Positions 40,700-48,346 of a DNA stretch of 52,135 nt are shown piece by piece (the stretch's first letter is position 1; every line of letters begins with the position of its first letter). The stretch lies in NCBI GenBank assembly GCA_035495555.1, contig DATJFQ010000013.1, positions 1 through 52,135 of the forward strand, written 5' to 3'. The position numbers were made by a program, and so were the translations under genes. The notes under the pieces are model-generated. The model had not been told where the DNA came from and did no database searches. It was given only the letters and a program-made list of their open reading frames with translations. Source of the stretch: DATJFQ01 sp035495555. GTDB lineage: Bacteria > Acidobacteriota > Vicinamibacteria > Vicinamibacterales > 2-12-FULL-66-21.

Positions 40700-42016
40700 A
40701 TGCGTACAGCCGTAATCGCTTTCTCCCTGGCGTTGCTTCCCGCGACGACGTTCGCACAGACGCAACCGCCGAACCTCGCAACGCTTTTCGAAGACATCTT
40801 CGGGCCCAACGGGCTCGTCGTGAGCAGCGACGACGTGCTGCTCGACGGCAGTACGCACGCCGCGCACTTCAACAGTTCGTTCCAATCCGATTTCAAGCTG
40901 ATGGACATCGCGCTCACGAACCAGTTGACGGCGGTGCCCGTGCCGTCCCCGGCGTCGGGCTTCACCTACAAGTTCGATCCGGCAACCGGCACGTTCGTGC
41001 GATCGACGAGGAGCTTTGGACCGATCCTCACCGACCGCGGTGAAACGATCGGCCGCGGCCGCATCGCCTTCGGCGCGACGCTTCAGCACTTCTCGTTCGA
41101 CGAACTCGACGGCGTCAGCCTCTCGAACGTTCCCGCCGTCTTTCGACACGACGCGTACCAAACGACGGGGGGCCGGTCGGACGTCATCGCCACTGAGAAC
41201 GCGATCACGGCAAGCGTCACGCAGTTCACGGGCGCGCTCACCTACGGCGTCACGGATCGGTTCGATGTGTCGCTGGCCGTCCCGATCGTGCAGACGAGCC
41301 TCTCGCTGGTGTCAAACGCGACCATCGAACGCGTCGGCACCGGCGCCGACCGCGGCGTCCACTATTTCCTCGATCCCACCGCGCCCGGCGGCCATGGGAC
41401 GACGCATCAGTTCTTCGCGAGCGGCCAGGCAAGCGGCGTAGGCGACATCCTGGTCCGGGCGAAATCGAACGTGCTGCACGAGGGAGGGCGTTCGCTGGCG
41501 GCGGGGCTCGACGTGCGGCTGCCGTCGGGCGACGAGCGCAACCTCCTCGGGTCCGGTGCCGTTGGCGCCCGTCCGTTCGCCGCGCTCTCGGCGGCGATGG
41601 GGCCGGCTTCGCCCCACGTGAACCTCGCGTATCAATGGAACGGCAAGACGCTGCTCGCCGGCGACGTTCGCGAGGGCGTCAAGGGAGACATGCCCGACCA
41701 GTTCTACGTCTCGGCCGGGAGCGACTTCACGTTGAACCCGCATATGAGCGTGGTGTTCGACGCCATCGCGCAGCGGTTCCTGAAATCGCCGCGGCTCGTG
41801 ACGTTTCCGTTTCTCGCGACGGGTCCAGCGGGTAGCGCTGCGCTCGAGGACCTGCGGTTCGATACCGCGTCGTTCTGGACGTCGAACGGGTCGTTCGGCC
41901 TGAAGGCGAATATCGCGCGGCGGCTGCTCGTCGATTTCAATCTGCGCTTCGCGCTCAATCATGCCGGATTGACGGATCGCGTGACGCCGCTTATCGGGAT
42001 GGAGTGGGGATTCTAG
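40700..42016 (+). CDS. outer-membrane beta-barrel protein, transporter-like
   Basis: 438 residues from the ATG at 40700. The signal peptide ends near TFAQ (residue 20). The body has alternating beta-strand patterns and ends in MEWGF, with a C-terminal aromatic residue typical of outer-membrane barrels. Segments such as ALTYGVTDRFDVSLAVPIVQTSLSL and AGLDVRLPSGDERNLLGSG resemble the family annotated as 'MetA pathway of phenol degradation'/transporter-like barrels. Substrate unknown. No inner-membrane partner is adjacent. Confidence 0.8.
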   Translation: MRTAVIAFSLALLPATTFAQTQPPNLATLFEDIFGPNGLVVSSDDVLLDGSTHAAHFNSSFQSDFKLMDIALTNQLTAVPVPSPASGFTYKFDPATGTFVRSTRSFGPILTDRGETIGRGRIAFGATLQHFSFDELDGVSLSNVPAVFRHDAYQTTGGRSDVIATENAITASVTQFTGALTYGVTDRFDVSLAVPIVQTSLSLVSNATIERVGTGADRGVHYFLDPTAPGGHGTTHQFFASGQASGVGDILVRAKSNVLHEGGRSLAAGLDVRLPSGDERNLLGSGAVGARPFAALSAAMGPASPHVNLAYQWNGKTLLAGDVREGVKGDMPDQFYVSAGSDFTLNPHMSVVFDAIAQRFLKSPRLVTFPFLATGPAGSAALEDLRFDTASFWTSNGSFGLKANIARRLLVDFNLRFALNHAGLTDRVTPLIGMEWGF

Positions 42017-42145
42017 CGCGCTTCGCGCGCGGTGCTCGGTGCTTGGTGCGCGCTGCTCGGTGCGGGGGGGCGCTCTAGCCGCCAGAGGCGGGGTGGCGGG
42101 CGGCGCTAGGCGGGAGGCGCGAGGCGCGAGGCGCGGGAAGCGCGG
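42017..42145. repeat. GTGCTCG/GTGCTTG heptamers and GAGGCGC array
   Basis: The spacer after the outer-membrane protein starts with CGCGCTTCGCGCG and GTGCTCG/GTGCTTG heptamers (42017-42062). A GAGGCGC array, the complement of GCGCCTC, follows. The remaining part of the 377-nt spacer is the structured repeat and a terminator, with no CDS. Confidence 0.8.
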
Positions 42146-42281
42146 CGCCTCACCAGCGATGGGGGCGAGGACGGGCGCCCGCCTCGCGCGGAGGCGGCTC
42201 CTCGTCGACAATCTTTCCGGCCGCCGAGCACGAAGCGGGCTGTCCGAGCGGGGGCCCCATCGAAAGACAAGGCGGATGGGG
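42146..42281. repeat. dispersed structured repeat, copy A
   Basis: A roughly 135-bp unit bounded by CGATGGGG (42157-42164) and CCCCATCG (42255-42262), which can pair. An internal stem CTCGTCG/CGCCGAG surrounds a CTTTCCGG loop. Copy B (48064-48196) is nearly identical in inverse orientation. The unit is flanked on both sides by GAGGCGC heptamers. Confidence 0.8.
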
Positions 42282-42339
42282 GCGAGGCGCGAAGCGGGAG
42301 GCGCTAGGTGGGAGGCGCGAGGCGGGAGCAGCGATCAAC

Positions 42340-42373
42340 AAAAAAAGGCCGGCCCGTGAGGGCCGGCCTTTTC
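42340..42373 (-). terminator. intrinsic terminator of the TonB receptor gene
   Basis: On the minus strand, AAAAGGCCGGCCC, a short loop, then GGGCCGGCCTTTTTTT: an 11-bp GC stem followed by a U-run, 20 nt after the stop codon of the receptor gene. Confidence 0.9.
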
Positions 42374-42393
42374 TACGTACCGAACGGACGCTC

Positions 42394-45300
42394 TTACCAG
42401 TTCACGCGGACGCCGAACCGCAGCACGCGCGGTGCGACGATTGCCTGAATGAAGTTGGCGTTGTTCGCGTTCTGGTTGCCACGGATCGCCTGGATCGTGT
42501 TGTTGTTGGTCACGTTGAAGATATCCATGGACGGCACGATGTGCGAGTTGGCGAACGAAATCGGACGCTCGACGTGGAGGTCGAGGTTCTGGAAGTTCGG
42601 GAGACGCACATCGCCGATCGGATCCAGGATCATCGTCGGCTGGCCGCCGCCGTTGGGAAGCGACGTCAGCACCTGGACGGCCGGCTGCCACGGATACCCC
42701 TGACGGGCGTTGTAGAACGCCGACAGGTTGATCTGATACGGCAACTGATACAGCCCGCTCAGCTTGTACTGCCACTTGGCGTTCAGGAAGACGTTCCCGA
42801 TGCCCGAGCCCGACGTCTGCGGCGCATACTGCGCGCCATTGAACTTGTCGATGTTGTTCGGGTTCTGGAAGTCGCCGTCGCCGTAGTGCTCGATGGTGCT
42901 GTTGTACGAGAAGCTCGTGTTCAGCATCCAGTGGTTCGCCATCCGCTTCGTCGCGCTCGCTTCAACGCCGTTGTAGGTGCGATTGAAGTGAGGCTGCATT
43001 GTGAGGATGGACTGGCTGCGGAGCTGCGCAGTCGGATAATACGTCGTCACCGTTTCGCAGCGCGCACCCTCGACCGTGCACGTGGGCACGTACGTCGTCG
43101 AGACGTAATCCGCCGACGAGACCTGTGTGCCGTCCGCATGCAGGCGGACCGTCTGCTGGAAGTTTCCGTACTTCCTGTGGATGTAGCTGACGTCCACGGC
43201 GAACAGTTTGCCCAGCTCGCGGGTCGAACCGACGATGAACTCGTCGGTCGTGTCGTTCTTGATGTTGGGATCGATCAGGTTCGTCGTGGTCGGCGAGGCG
43301 GGATTCGCGGGATCCCAGTTGCCCGAAAGGGACTGGAAGTTGGAGAAGTCGCCGCCGCTCGGGAACACCTCATTCGGCTGGAAGATCTTGTCCCCGTTGA
43401 GGTCCGTCCAGGGGTAGCGCACGGTCACGCCGCTCAGCGGGTTCACCTGCGACGAGATGCCGCCGGTCCCGACCTGACCGTAATAGCGCGCGTAGTTCAG
43501 CTTCACGATCGTCTTGTGGTCGCCGGTCAGGTCGTAGGTCAGCCCGAGGCGCGGCGAGAAGTTGTTGAAGACGATCCCGGGATCGACGCCGCCGAACGAA
43601 ACGGCCGGAAGGAGGTCGGGGAAGAGCGGGCTCGCCGGCAGCGTGGCGGCCAGCGCCTGATCGTGGTTGCGGTCATACCTGACGCCCAGCTGCAGCGAGA
43701 GGCGCCCATGCGTGACCCCGTCCTGCACGTAGGCCGAGATGTTGGTCAGGTCGTAGGCCGTGTGGCTGTCGCGCGTCAGCGACACCGAGCAGCCCGTCGC
43801 CGCGACCGTGCACAGACTATTGTCGAACGCCGCCTGGGTCGGGAAGCGCACCGTCGCGTTGCCGCCGGTGTGGCCGATCGATTCGCTCTGGGCGTCGCGC
43901 CAATAGCCGCCGAACTTCAGCGCGTGATCGGCGCGAAACACGCCGGGCATGAAGTAGTTGCCATTGAGCGTCACGCTGTTCACCGGGCGGATGAACACGC
44001 TCTGTGAACCGGAGCGCAGGTTCAGCCCCGAGTTGACGATCAGCACGGGCTGCACGTCGGTGAGCGACGGATCGTGGAAGTCGAGCACGAAGTTGTTGCC
44101 GACGTGCGCGTAGTCCAGGCTGAAGAGCAGGCGATCGGTAAGCACCCACTGGTCGCCGAACTTATACGTCGGCGACGGGCCGGTGTTCCAATAGTGCTTG
44201 CCGAAGCTGGCGGGCACGGCGTCCTGCACGCTGGTGGTCTCGATCGGATGCAGGTCGTCTGCGCCGCGCGCGTTGCGCTGCTTGGCCGAGAAGCTGTTGA
44301 AGAGCGACAGCTTGTTGCCCTGGAAGAGCTGCACTTCACCCTTCAGGTTCGTCGTCTTCAGGATCGTCAGGTCGGTGTTCAGGCAGTTGTTGATGTCTTT
44401 GATGTCCGCCGCGAGCGCCGTGGCGCGGTCCTTGTACGCCTGGCAGCTCGCGTCCGGCTTGTAGAAGCCGAGCACGCCCGCCTTGATGTTCTGCTTGCCG
44501 TAGCTGCCCCAGATCCATGCGCGGCCCTTCTTGATCGGTCCGCCGGCCTCGATGCCGTAGTCGTTGATGTTCTGGATCGGGTTGCCGGAGGTCGCGCCCT
44601 GGAGCCGCTGGTCCTGGGTGATGTTGTTCGCCTCGGTGCCGTCGTTCGTGTTGTACACGCGGCCGGAGCCCTTGAACTTGTCGGTGCCGCTCTTCGTGAT
44701 CAGGTTGACGCCGACGCCACCCGTCTGCTGCGTCACGTCGACGCCGCCGGTGTTGATCGTCATTTCCTGGAACGCGTCGAAGTCGTAGTAGGTCGGCGAC
44801 GCACCGGTCGCGGACATGTCGGTCGTGTCGATGCCGTCCAGCGACCACTTGGTGTTGAACGTGCCGGCGCCGCGGGAGACGAAGTTCGACTGCTGTCCCG
44901 ACATGTTCCCGCCGATGTTCTCGCGGTCCATGGTGATGCCAGCCGTCTGCTGCAGGATGACCCAGGGGTCGCGCGCCGACGGGATGCTCTGGAGCTGTTC
45001 GAGCGTGAACGTCTCCTTCGTGCCCGTCTGCTTCGTGTCGACGATCGGGCTCTCACCCGTGACCGTGACCGTTTCCTGCATCGTGGAGACGCCAAGCTGC
45101 GTGCTCACGTCGGCGTTGAAGCCGACCGTCACGCGGATGCCCTGCTTGATGACCGTCTTGAATCCGGGCAGCTCGAACTTCACGTCGTAAGTGCCGACGT
45201 CAAGGCGAGGGAACTGAAAGCTCCCGGTTTCCGAGGTCGTGGCGACCTGCGGCTGAAGCAGCGACGGGCCGGTCAGCGTAACCGTGACGCCCGGCAGCAC

Positions 45301-45420
45301 AGCGCCGGACTCATCGGTCACCTTCCCGAAAATCTGACCCGTCTGCTGCTGTGCCCATGCAGTGGACAGGCTCGCTAAAAGCGCGAACGCTGCCAGCATG
45401 GCAGAGAGACGCAATCTCAT
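42394..45420 (-). CDS. TonB-dependent receptor with carboxypeptidase-regulatory domain
   Basis: 1008 residues. A signal peptide ends near AWAQ (residue 24). A beta-sandwich CarboxypepD_reg domain (about 27-105) includes GKVTDESGAVLPGVTVTLTG. The plug domain follows (about 115-245, with QQTGGVGVNLITKSGT), then a 22-strand type barrel ending in FGVRVNW. Such Oar/SusC-like receptors import large ligands across the outer membrane using TonB. No SusD partner is adjacent, so the ligand is unknown. A strong ribosome site GGAGG (45427-45431) precedes the ATG. Confidence 0.94.
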   Translation of the reverse strand: MRLRLSAMLAAFALLASLSTAWAQQQTGQIFGKVTDESGAVLPGVTVTLTGPSLLQPQVATTSETGSFQFPRLDVGTYDVKFELPGFKTVIKQGIRVTVGFNADVSTQLGVSTMQETVTVTGESPIVDTKQTGTKETFTLEQLQSIPSARDPWVILQQTAGITMDRENIGGNMSGQQSNFVSRGAGTFNTKWSLDGIDTTDMSATGASPTYYDFDAFQEMTINTGGVDVTQQTGGVGVNLITKSGTDKFKGSGRVYNTNDGTEANNITQDQRLQGATSGNPIQNINDYGIEAGGPIKKGRAWIWGSYGKQNIKAGVLGFYKPDASCQAYKDRATALAADIKDINNCLNTDLTILKTTNLKGEVQLFQGNKLSLFNSFSAKQRNARGADDLHPIETTSVQDAVPASFGKHYWNTGPSPTYKFGDQWVLTDRLLFSLDYAHVGNNFVLDFHDPSLTDVQPVLIVNSGLNLRSGSQSVFIRPVNSVTLNGNYFMPGVFRADHALKFGGYWRDAQSESIGHTGGNATVRFPTQAAFDNSLCTVAATGCSVSLTRDSHTAYDLTNISAYVQDGVTHGRLSLQLGVRYDRNHDQALAATLPASPLFPDLLPAVSFGGVDPGIVFNNFSPRLGLTYDLTGDHKTIVKLNYARYYGQVGTGGISSQVNPLSGVTVRYPWTDLNGDKIFQPNEVFPSGGDFSNFQSLSGNWDPANPASPTTTNLIDPNIKNDTTDEFIVGSTRELGKLFAVDVSYIHRKYGNFQQTVRLHADGTQVSSADYVSTTYVPTCTVEGARCETVTTYYPTAQLRSQSILTMQPHFNRTYNGVEASATKRMANHWMLNTSFSYNSTIEHYGDGDFQNPNNIDKFNGAQYAPQTSGSGIGNVFLNAKWQYKLSGLYQLPYQINLSAFYNARQGYPWQPAVQVLTSLPNGGGQPTMILDPIGDVRLPNFQNLDLHVERPISFANSHIVPSMDIFNVTNNNTIQAIRGNQNANNANFIQAIVAPRVLRFGVRVNW

Positions 45421-45688
45421 CTTCTTCCTCCAATGAACGTTAGGGTGGACGCAGGGGCAAAAAGCAGGACTGGTGCCACGACCGCACAGTGGCCGGACAT
45501 TGTGACGAAAGGCCGGGCCGGCCTGCTACACGCTTGTTTGCAACGTCTTGCGGCGGTTCACTCCGTCCCTGTATTCATCACGGATGCGCGAGGTATGCGC
45601 CCGCAATTCAAGGCGTTGGATATGGGTGATGGCTTATTTGGAGATTCGACTGAAACTCCCAATGCCGAAACACCCAAAGATCGGGGAC
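45421..45688. other. spacer upstream of TonB receptor
   Basis: The 268-nt spacer between two minus-strand genes holds the GGAGG ribosome site of the receptor gene. Its far end has ACTCCCAATGCCG and CAAAGATCGG words that look like decayed heptamer repeats. I see no CDS or clear operator. Confidence 0.5.
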
Positions 45689-46621
45689 TCAGTTGAGGCC
45701 GGCTACACGCCGCCGAAGCGTCTTCACGTGTTCCCAGATCTGGGACGATTCAGCCACTTCCGACGTTTCGTCGGTGCCGTCATCCGCGAACGCGGCTGCC
45801 TGTTCGCGGGCATCCGTCGACCCGGCCTCCGGCTTTGGCAGCATGCGGAGATACTCTTCGAGGTCGCGCAGGGCGGATGCGAAGTCCTCCATGTGATACG
45901 CGAGGAGTCCGCGGTCCCTGAGTTCGCCAATCGCCGACGGATCGACGGCCAGCAGCAGGTCTGAGATGAACCGCGCCTGCGGAAATGACCGCATGCGCAC
46001 ATAGAGACGTTTCAGGTTCACCAGCATGCGGACGATGATGTGCTGGCGGGTGGCCGTCGCGAGGAGCGCCTGATCGAACGCGGCCTCGTGTCCGATCTGC
46101 TGCCGGAGCAGCTGCCGGCAATCCAGTTCGGACAACAGCGCCCCTGCGTGAAACGGGTCGATGATGAGGTCCTCTGCGCCGCCGGCGCCCGGCGCGCGGA
46201 CGAGGAAGTGGCCGGGGAAGTTCACGCCTTCGAGTCTAAGACCGCTTCGGCGGCCGAGCTCCATGTAGATGACCGCGAGGCTGATGGGAATCCCCAGCCG
46301 TCGATCGATGACCTCGTTCAGGAAGCTGTTTCGCGGGTCTTCGTACTGGTCACGGTTCCCGCTGAAGCCAAGTTCTTCGTAAACGAACGCGTTCAAGGCG
46401 CCGATGCGATCCTCCACCCGTCCCGCCGCGCATCGTTCGACGCGGGCAGCGGCGCCTTCGCCGAGGCGTGCAAGGTGCTGGAGGTACGGGGCGGGATCGA
46501 GCCCCGGGTACTCGACGCGCGCAATCGCGAGCGCGGCGGCGGCGACGGCATCTCCCGGCGTGTTCAGCGCCGCCAGGAGTTCGTCGATCGCTTTCGGCAG
46601 ACGTGCCTGCAGAGTCGGCAC
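45689..46621 (-). CDS. SirB1-type transglutaminase-like protein with TPR-like tail
   Basis: 310 residues. The central part (about 70-180) matches the SirB1/transglutaminase-like family: NAFVYEELGFSGNRDQYEDPRNSFLNEVIDRRLGIPISLAVIYMELGRR and GVNFPGHFLVR with the conserved His. The usual catalytic Cys is Ser in NSFLNEV, as in many SirB1 proteins. A helical repeat region (about 195-265) resembles tetratricopeptide repeats, followed by an acidic linker. The function of this family is unclear. Confidence 0.88.
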   Translation of the reverse strand: MPTLQARLPKAIDELLAALNTPGDAVAAAALAIARVEYPGLDPAPYLQHLARLGEGAAARVERCAAGRVEDRIGALNAFVYEELGFSGNRDQYEDPRNSFLNEVIDRRLGIPISLAVIYMELGRRSGLRLEGVNFPGHFLVRAPGAGGAEDLIIDPFHAGALLSELDCRQLLRQQIGHEAAFDQALLATATRQHIIVRMLVNLKRLYVRMRSFPQARFISDLLLAVDPSAIGELRDRGLLAYHMEDFASALRDLEEYLRMLPKPEAGSTDAREQAAAFADDGTDETSEVAESSQIWEHVKTLRRRVAGLN

Positions 46622-46639
46622 AGCAGCAGTATAAGAGCG

Positions 46640-46735
46640 TCGTCAACTCCCAACTCCCAATTCCCAACTCCCAATCCCCAATTCCCAATTCGATCAATTT
46701 GGAAGTTGGGCGTTGGGAGTTGGGCGTTGACTAAA
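46640..46735. repeat. inverted CCCAACT heptamer array
   Basis: GTCAACTCCCAACTCCCAA-type heptamers on the left and TTGGGAGTTGGGCGTTGAC-type on the right form a long inverted repeat ending in GTCAAC/GTTGAC, between two minus-strand genes. A transcript crossing it would fold into one long hairpin. Confidence 0.75.
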
Positions 46736-47387
46736 TCCCCCTCACCATCTCCACCGTGATCTCCTCGAGCGAATCGACGACGAAATCGGCGTGAGGCACG
46801 AGGGCCTCGCGCGAGTACGTGCCGGCGAGTGCGATCGTGCGCAGGCCGGCAGTGCGCGCGGACTCGAGACCCTGGTGCGAATCCTCGATCGCGACGCATG
46901 CGCCGGGCGCAACGCCATGCCGCGCTGCGGCAAGCCGATACGGGTCCGGGGCCGGCTTGGAATACTCCGTGTCTTCGCTGGAGACGATGAACTTGAACGC
47001 ATCGGCCAGCGCGGCGCCCCGCAGCATCATCTCGATCTCGCGCCGCAGCGACCCCGACGCGATGCCGATGGGCCACGCAGCGGCCAGCCGCCGGACGACG
47101 CCTGGCGCGGACGGAAAGAGCACGTCTTCCCGCGAGATGAGCGCCTCGAAGTGTCGGGCTTTTTCGAGCGTCAGCAGCTCGATCTCCTCGTCACCAAACA
47201 GCAGCCCGTTCTCAGCGGCTATCTGCGCGAACACCCCGGCATCGTCCAGGCCGAGATACCGATCCCAATATGCGTCCTTCGTCAACTCGATGCCGCTGGG
47301 GGCGAGGATCTCCTGGTAGGAGCGGAGATGCATGAGTTCGGAGTCCGCGAGGACGCCGTCGAAGTCGAACACGATAGCTTGGATCAT
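46731..47387 (-). CDS. HAD-superfamily sugar phosphatase/phosphomutase-like
   Basis: 218 residues from the ATG at 47387 (MIQAIVFDFDGVLADSE). Motif I Asp D8 and D10, then the cap domain (about 18-85), motif II in GIASGSLRREIE, and a later FVDSLEEI end. KPAPDPYRLAAARHGV and IEDSHQGLESARTAGL are typical of the beta-phosphoglucomutase/phosphatase subgroup (Lys and the acidic pair). Probably a phosphatase on small sugar phosphates; the exact substrate is unknown. Confidence 0.9.
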   Translation of the reverse strand: MIQAIVFDFDGVLADSELMHLRSYQEILAPSGIELTKDAYWDRYLGLDDAGVFAQIAAENGLLFGDEEIELLTLEKARHFEALISREDVLFPSAPGVVRRLAAAWPIGIASGSLRREIEMMLRGAALADAFKFIVSSEDTEYSKPAPDPYRLAAARHGVAPGACVAIEDSHQGLESARTAGLRTIALAGTYSREALVPHADFVVDSLEEITVEMVRGI

Positions 47388-47399
47388 GCGAACGCGATA

Positions 47400-47440
47400 A
47401 CTCCCAACTTCCAACTTCCAATTCGCAGCTCCCAATGCGG
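47400..47440. repeat. short CCCAACT/CCAACTT heptamer array
   Basis: About five ACTCCCA/CTTCCAA-type units in the 58-nt gap between the HAD gene and the DUF1684 gene. Confidence 0.65.
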
Positions 47441-47445
47441 GTGAG

Positions 47446-48042
47446 TTAATGTGGCCTCACCTTTTCACCGGCCAGAATCGCGATATCGAGGCGATTTTCG
47501 GGGGGCGGAATCGGGCAGTCGTAGGACGCGTTGTAATAGCAGAACGGGTTGTAAGCTTTGTTGAAGTCGAGATCGTAGATCCCGGTCGCGGTGCGGTCGA
47601 GATCAAGGTATCGGCCGCCCGGGTACGTTTCGGTTCTGTTCGTCAAATCGCCGAACGGGACGAAGAGCCGCCGCATGTCGGTTTCGTCGGCTTCCACGAA
47701 CGCGGTGAGCGCGAACTGCCGTCCCTTCAACGTGAACGACAGGCGGCCGACGCGGCGCATCTTCCGCACCTGACCTGTGGAGGTCGGCATCTGTATCGGA
47801 GGCCCGCCTGAGAGTTCCTCCAGCGCCGCGGGCGTGCGGAAGGCGGGGTCGACTGCGAAATAGGTGAGCGCGGGAAAGCTCGTCCGCTCCTTCGCGGGCA
47901 CCGGCGACTGCGACGATTCCCGCATGAACGCGTCCTTTTCGGCGCGCCACTTCTCGATCTGCTGTGGGTATGGAAGAGGCGCAGCCGTGCATGCGGTGAG
48001 GAGAGCCGAAATAGCAATCAAGAACGCTCCGTAACCTCGCAC
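47446..48042 (-). CDS. DUF1684-family lipoprotein
   Basis: 198 residues from the GTG at 48042, or 191 from a TTG at 48021. Signal peptide with lipobox LTAC. DUF1684 features are clear: IEKWRAEKDAFMR near the mature start, GRLSFTLKGRQFALTAFVE, LFVPFGDLTNRTETYPGGRYLDLD and the NPFCYYNASYDCPIPPPENRL end. The function of the family is not established. The GTG start lies within the border of a GCGCCTC array, so the start is uncertain. A much longer reading to 48867 runs antisense through the array and the adaptor gene and is rejected. Confidence 0.85.
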   Translation of the reverse strand: MRGYGAFLIAISALLTACTAAPLPYPQQIEKWRAEKDAFMRESSQSPVPAKERTSFPALTYFAVDPAFRTPAALEELSGGPPIQMPTSTGQVRKMRRVGRLSFTLKGRQFALTAFVEADETDMRRLFVPFGDLTNRTETYPGGRYLDLDRTATGIYDLDFNKAYNPFCYYNASYDCPIPPPENRLDIAILAGEKVRPH

Positions 48043-48063
48043 CTCGCACCTCGCGCCTCGCGC
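48043..48063. repeat. GCGCCTC heptamers, left flank of copy B
   Basis: GCACCTC and GCGCCTC units directly before the structured repeat; this array supplies the start region of the DUF1684 gene on the other strand. Confidence 0.7.
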
Positions 48064-48196
48064 CGATCCGCCTTTTGTCGCGATGGGGCCCCACTCGGAC
48101 AGCCCGCTTCGTGCTCGTCGGCCGGAAAGACTGTCGACGAGGAGCCGCCTCCGCGCGAAGCGGGCGCCCGTCCGCGCCCCCATCGCTGGTGAGGCG
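48064..48196. repeat. dispersed structured repeat, copy B
   Basis: Inverse copy of 42146-42281 with few mismatches. Boundaries CGATGGGG (48081-48088) and CCCCATCG (48178-48185) can pair. An inner perfect 7-bp stem CTCGTCG (48114-48120)/CGACGAG (48135-48141) has a 14-nt loop. Confidence 0.8.
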
Positions 48197-48209
48197 ATAG
48201 AAGCCGCGC

Positions 48210-48290
48210 GCGCGCGCTCGCACCTCGCGCCTCCCGCCTCGCGCCTCCCACCTCGCGCCTCCCACCTCGCGCCTCCCGCCTCGCGCCTCC
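48210..48290. repeat. GCGCCTC heptamer array, right flank of copy B
   Basis: Roughly ten GCGCCTC/CCACCTC/CCGCCTC units running up to a TATAAT box at 48293. With the preceding blocks it fills the 304-nt divergent spacer between the DUF1684 and RND adaptor genes. Confidence 0.85.
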
Positions 48291-48292
48291 CA

Positions 48293-48298
48293 TATAAT
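48293..48298 (+). promoter_or_regulatory. consensus -10 TATAAT for RND adaptor operon
   Basis: TATAAT directly after the heptamer array, 48 nt before the TTG start. The upstream -35 position would fall in the array. Confidence 0.45.
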
Positions 48299-48346
48299 AT
48301 TGTTTCCTTCCGAATACCCGTCGCGCAGAGAGGGAGCCTGTCCGTT

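Noticed and set aside
42541..45378. long open frames antisense to the TonB receptor
   Set aside because: They reflect the GC-rich third codon position of the receptor and lack start context and domains.
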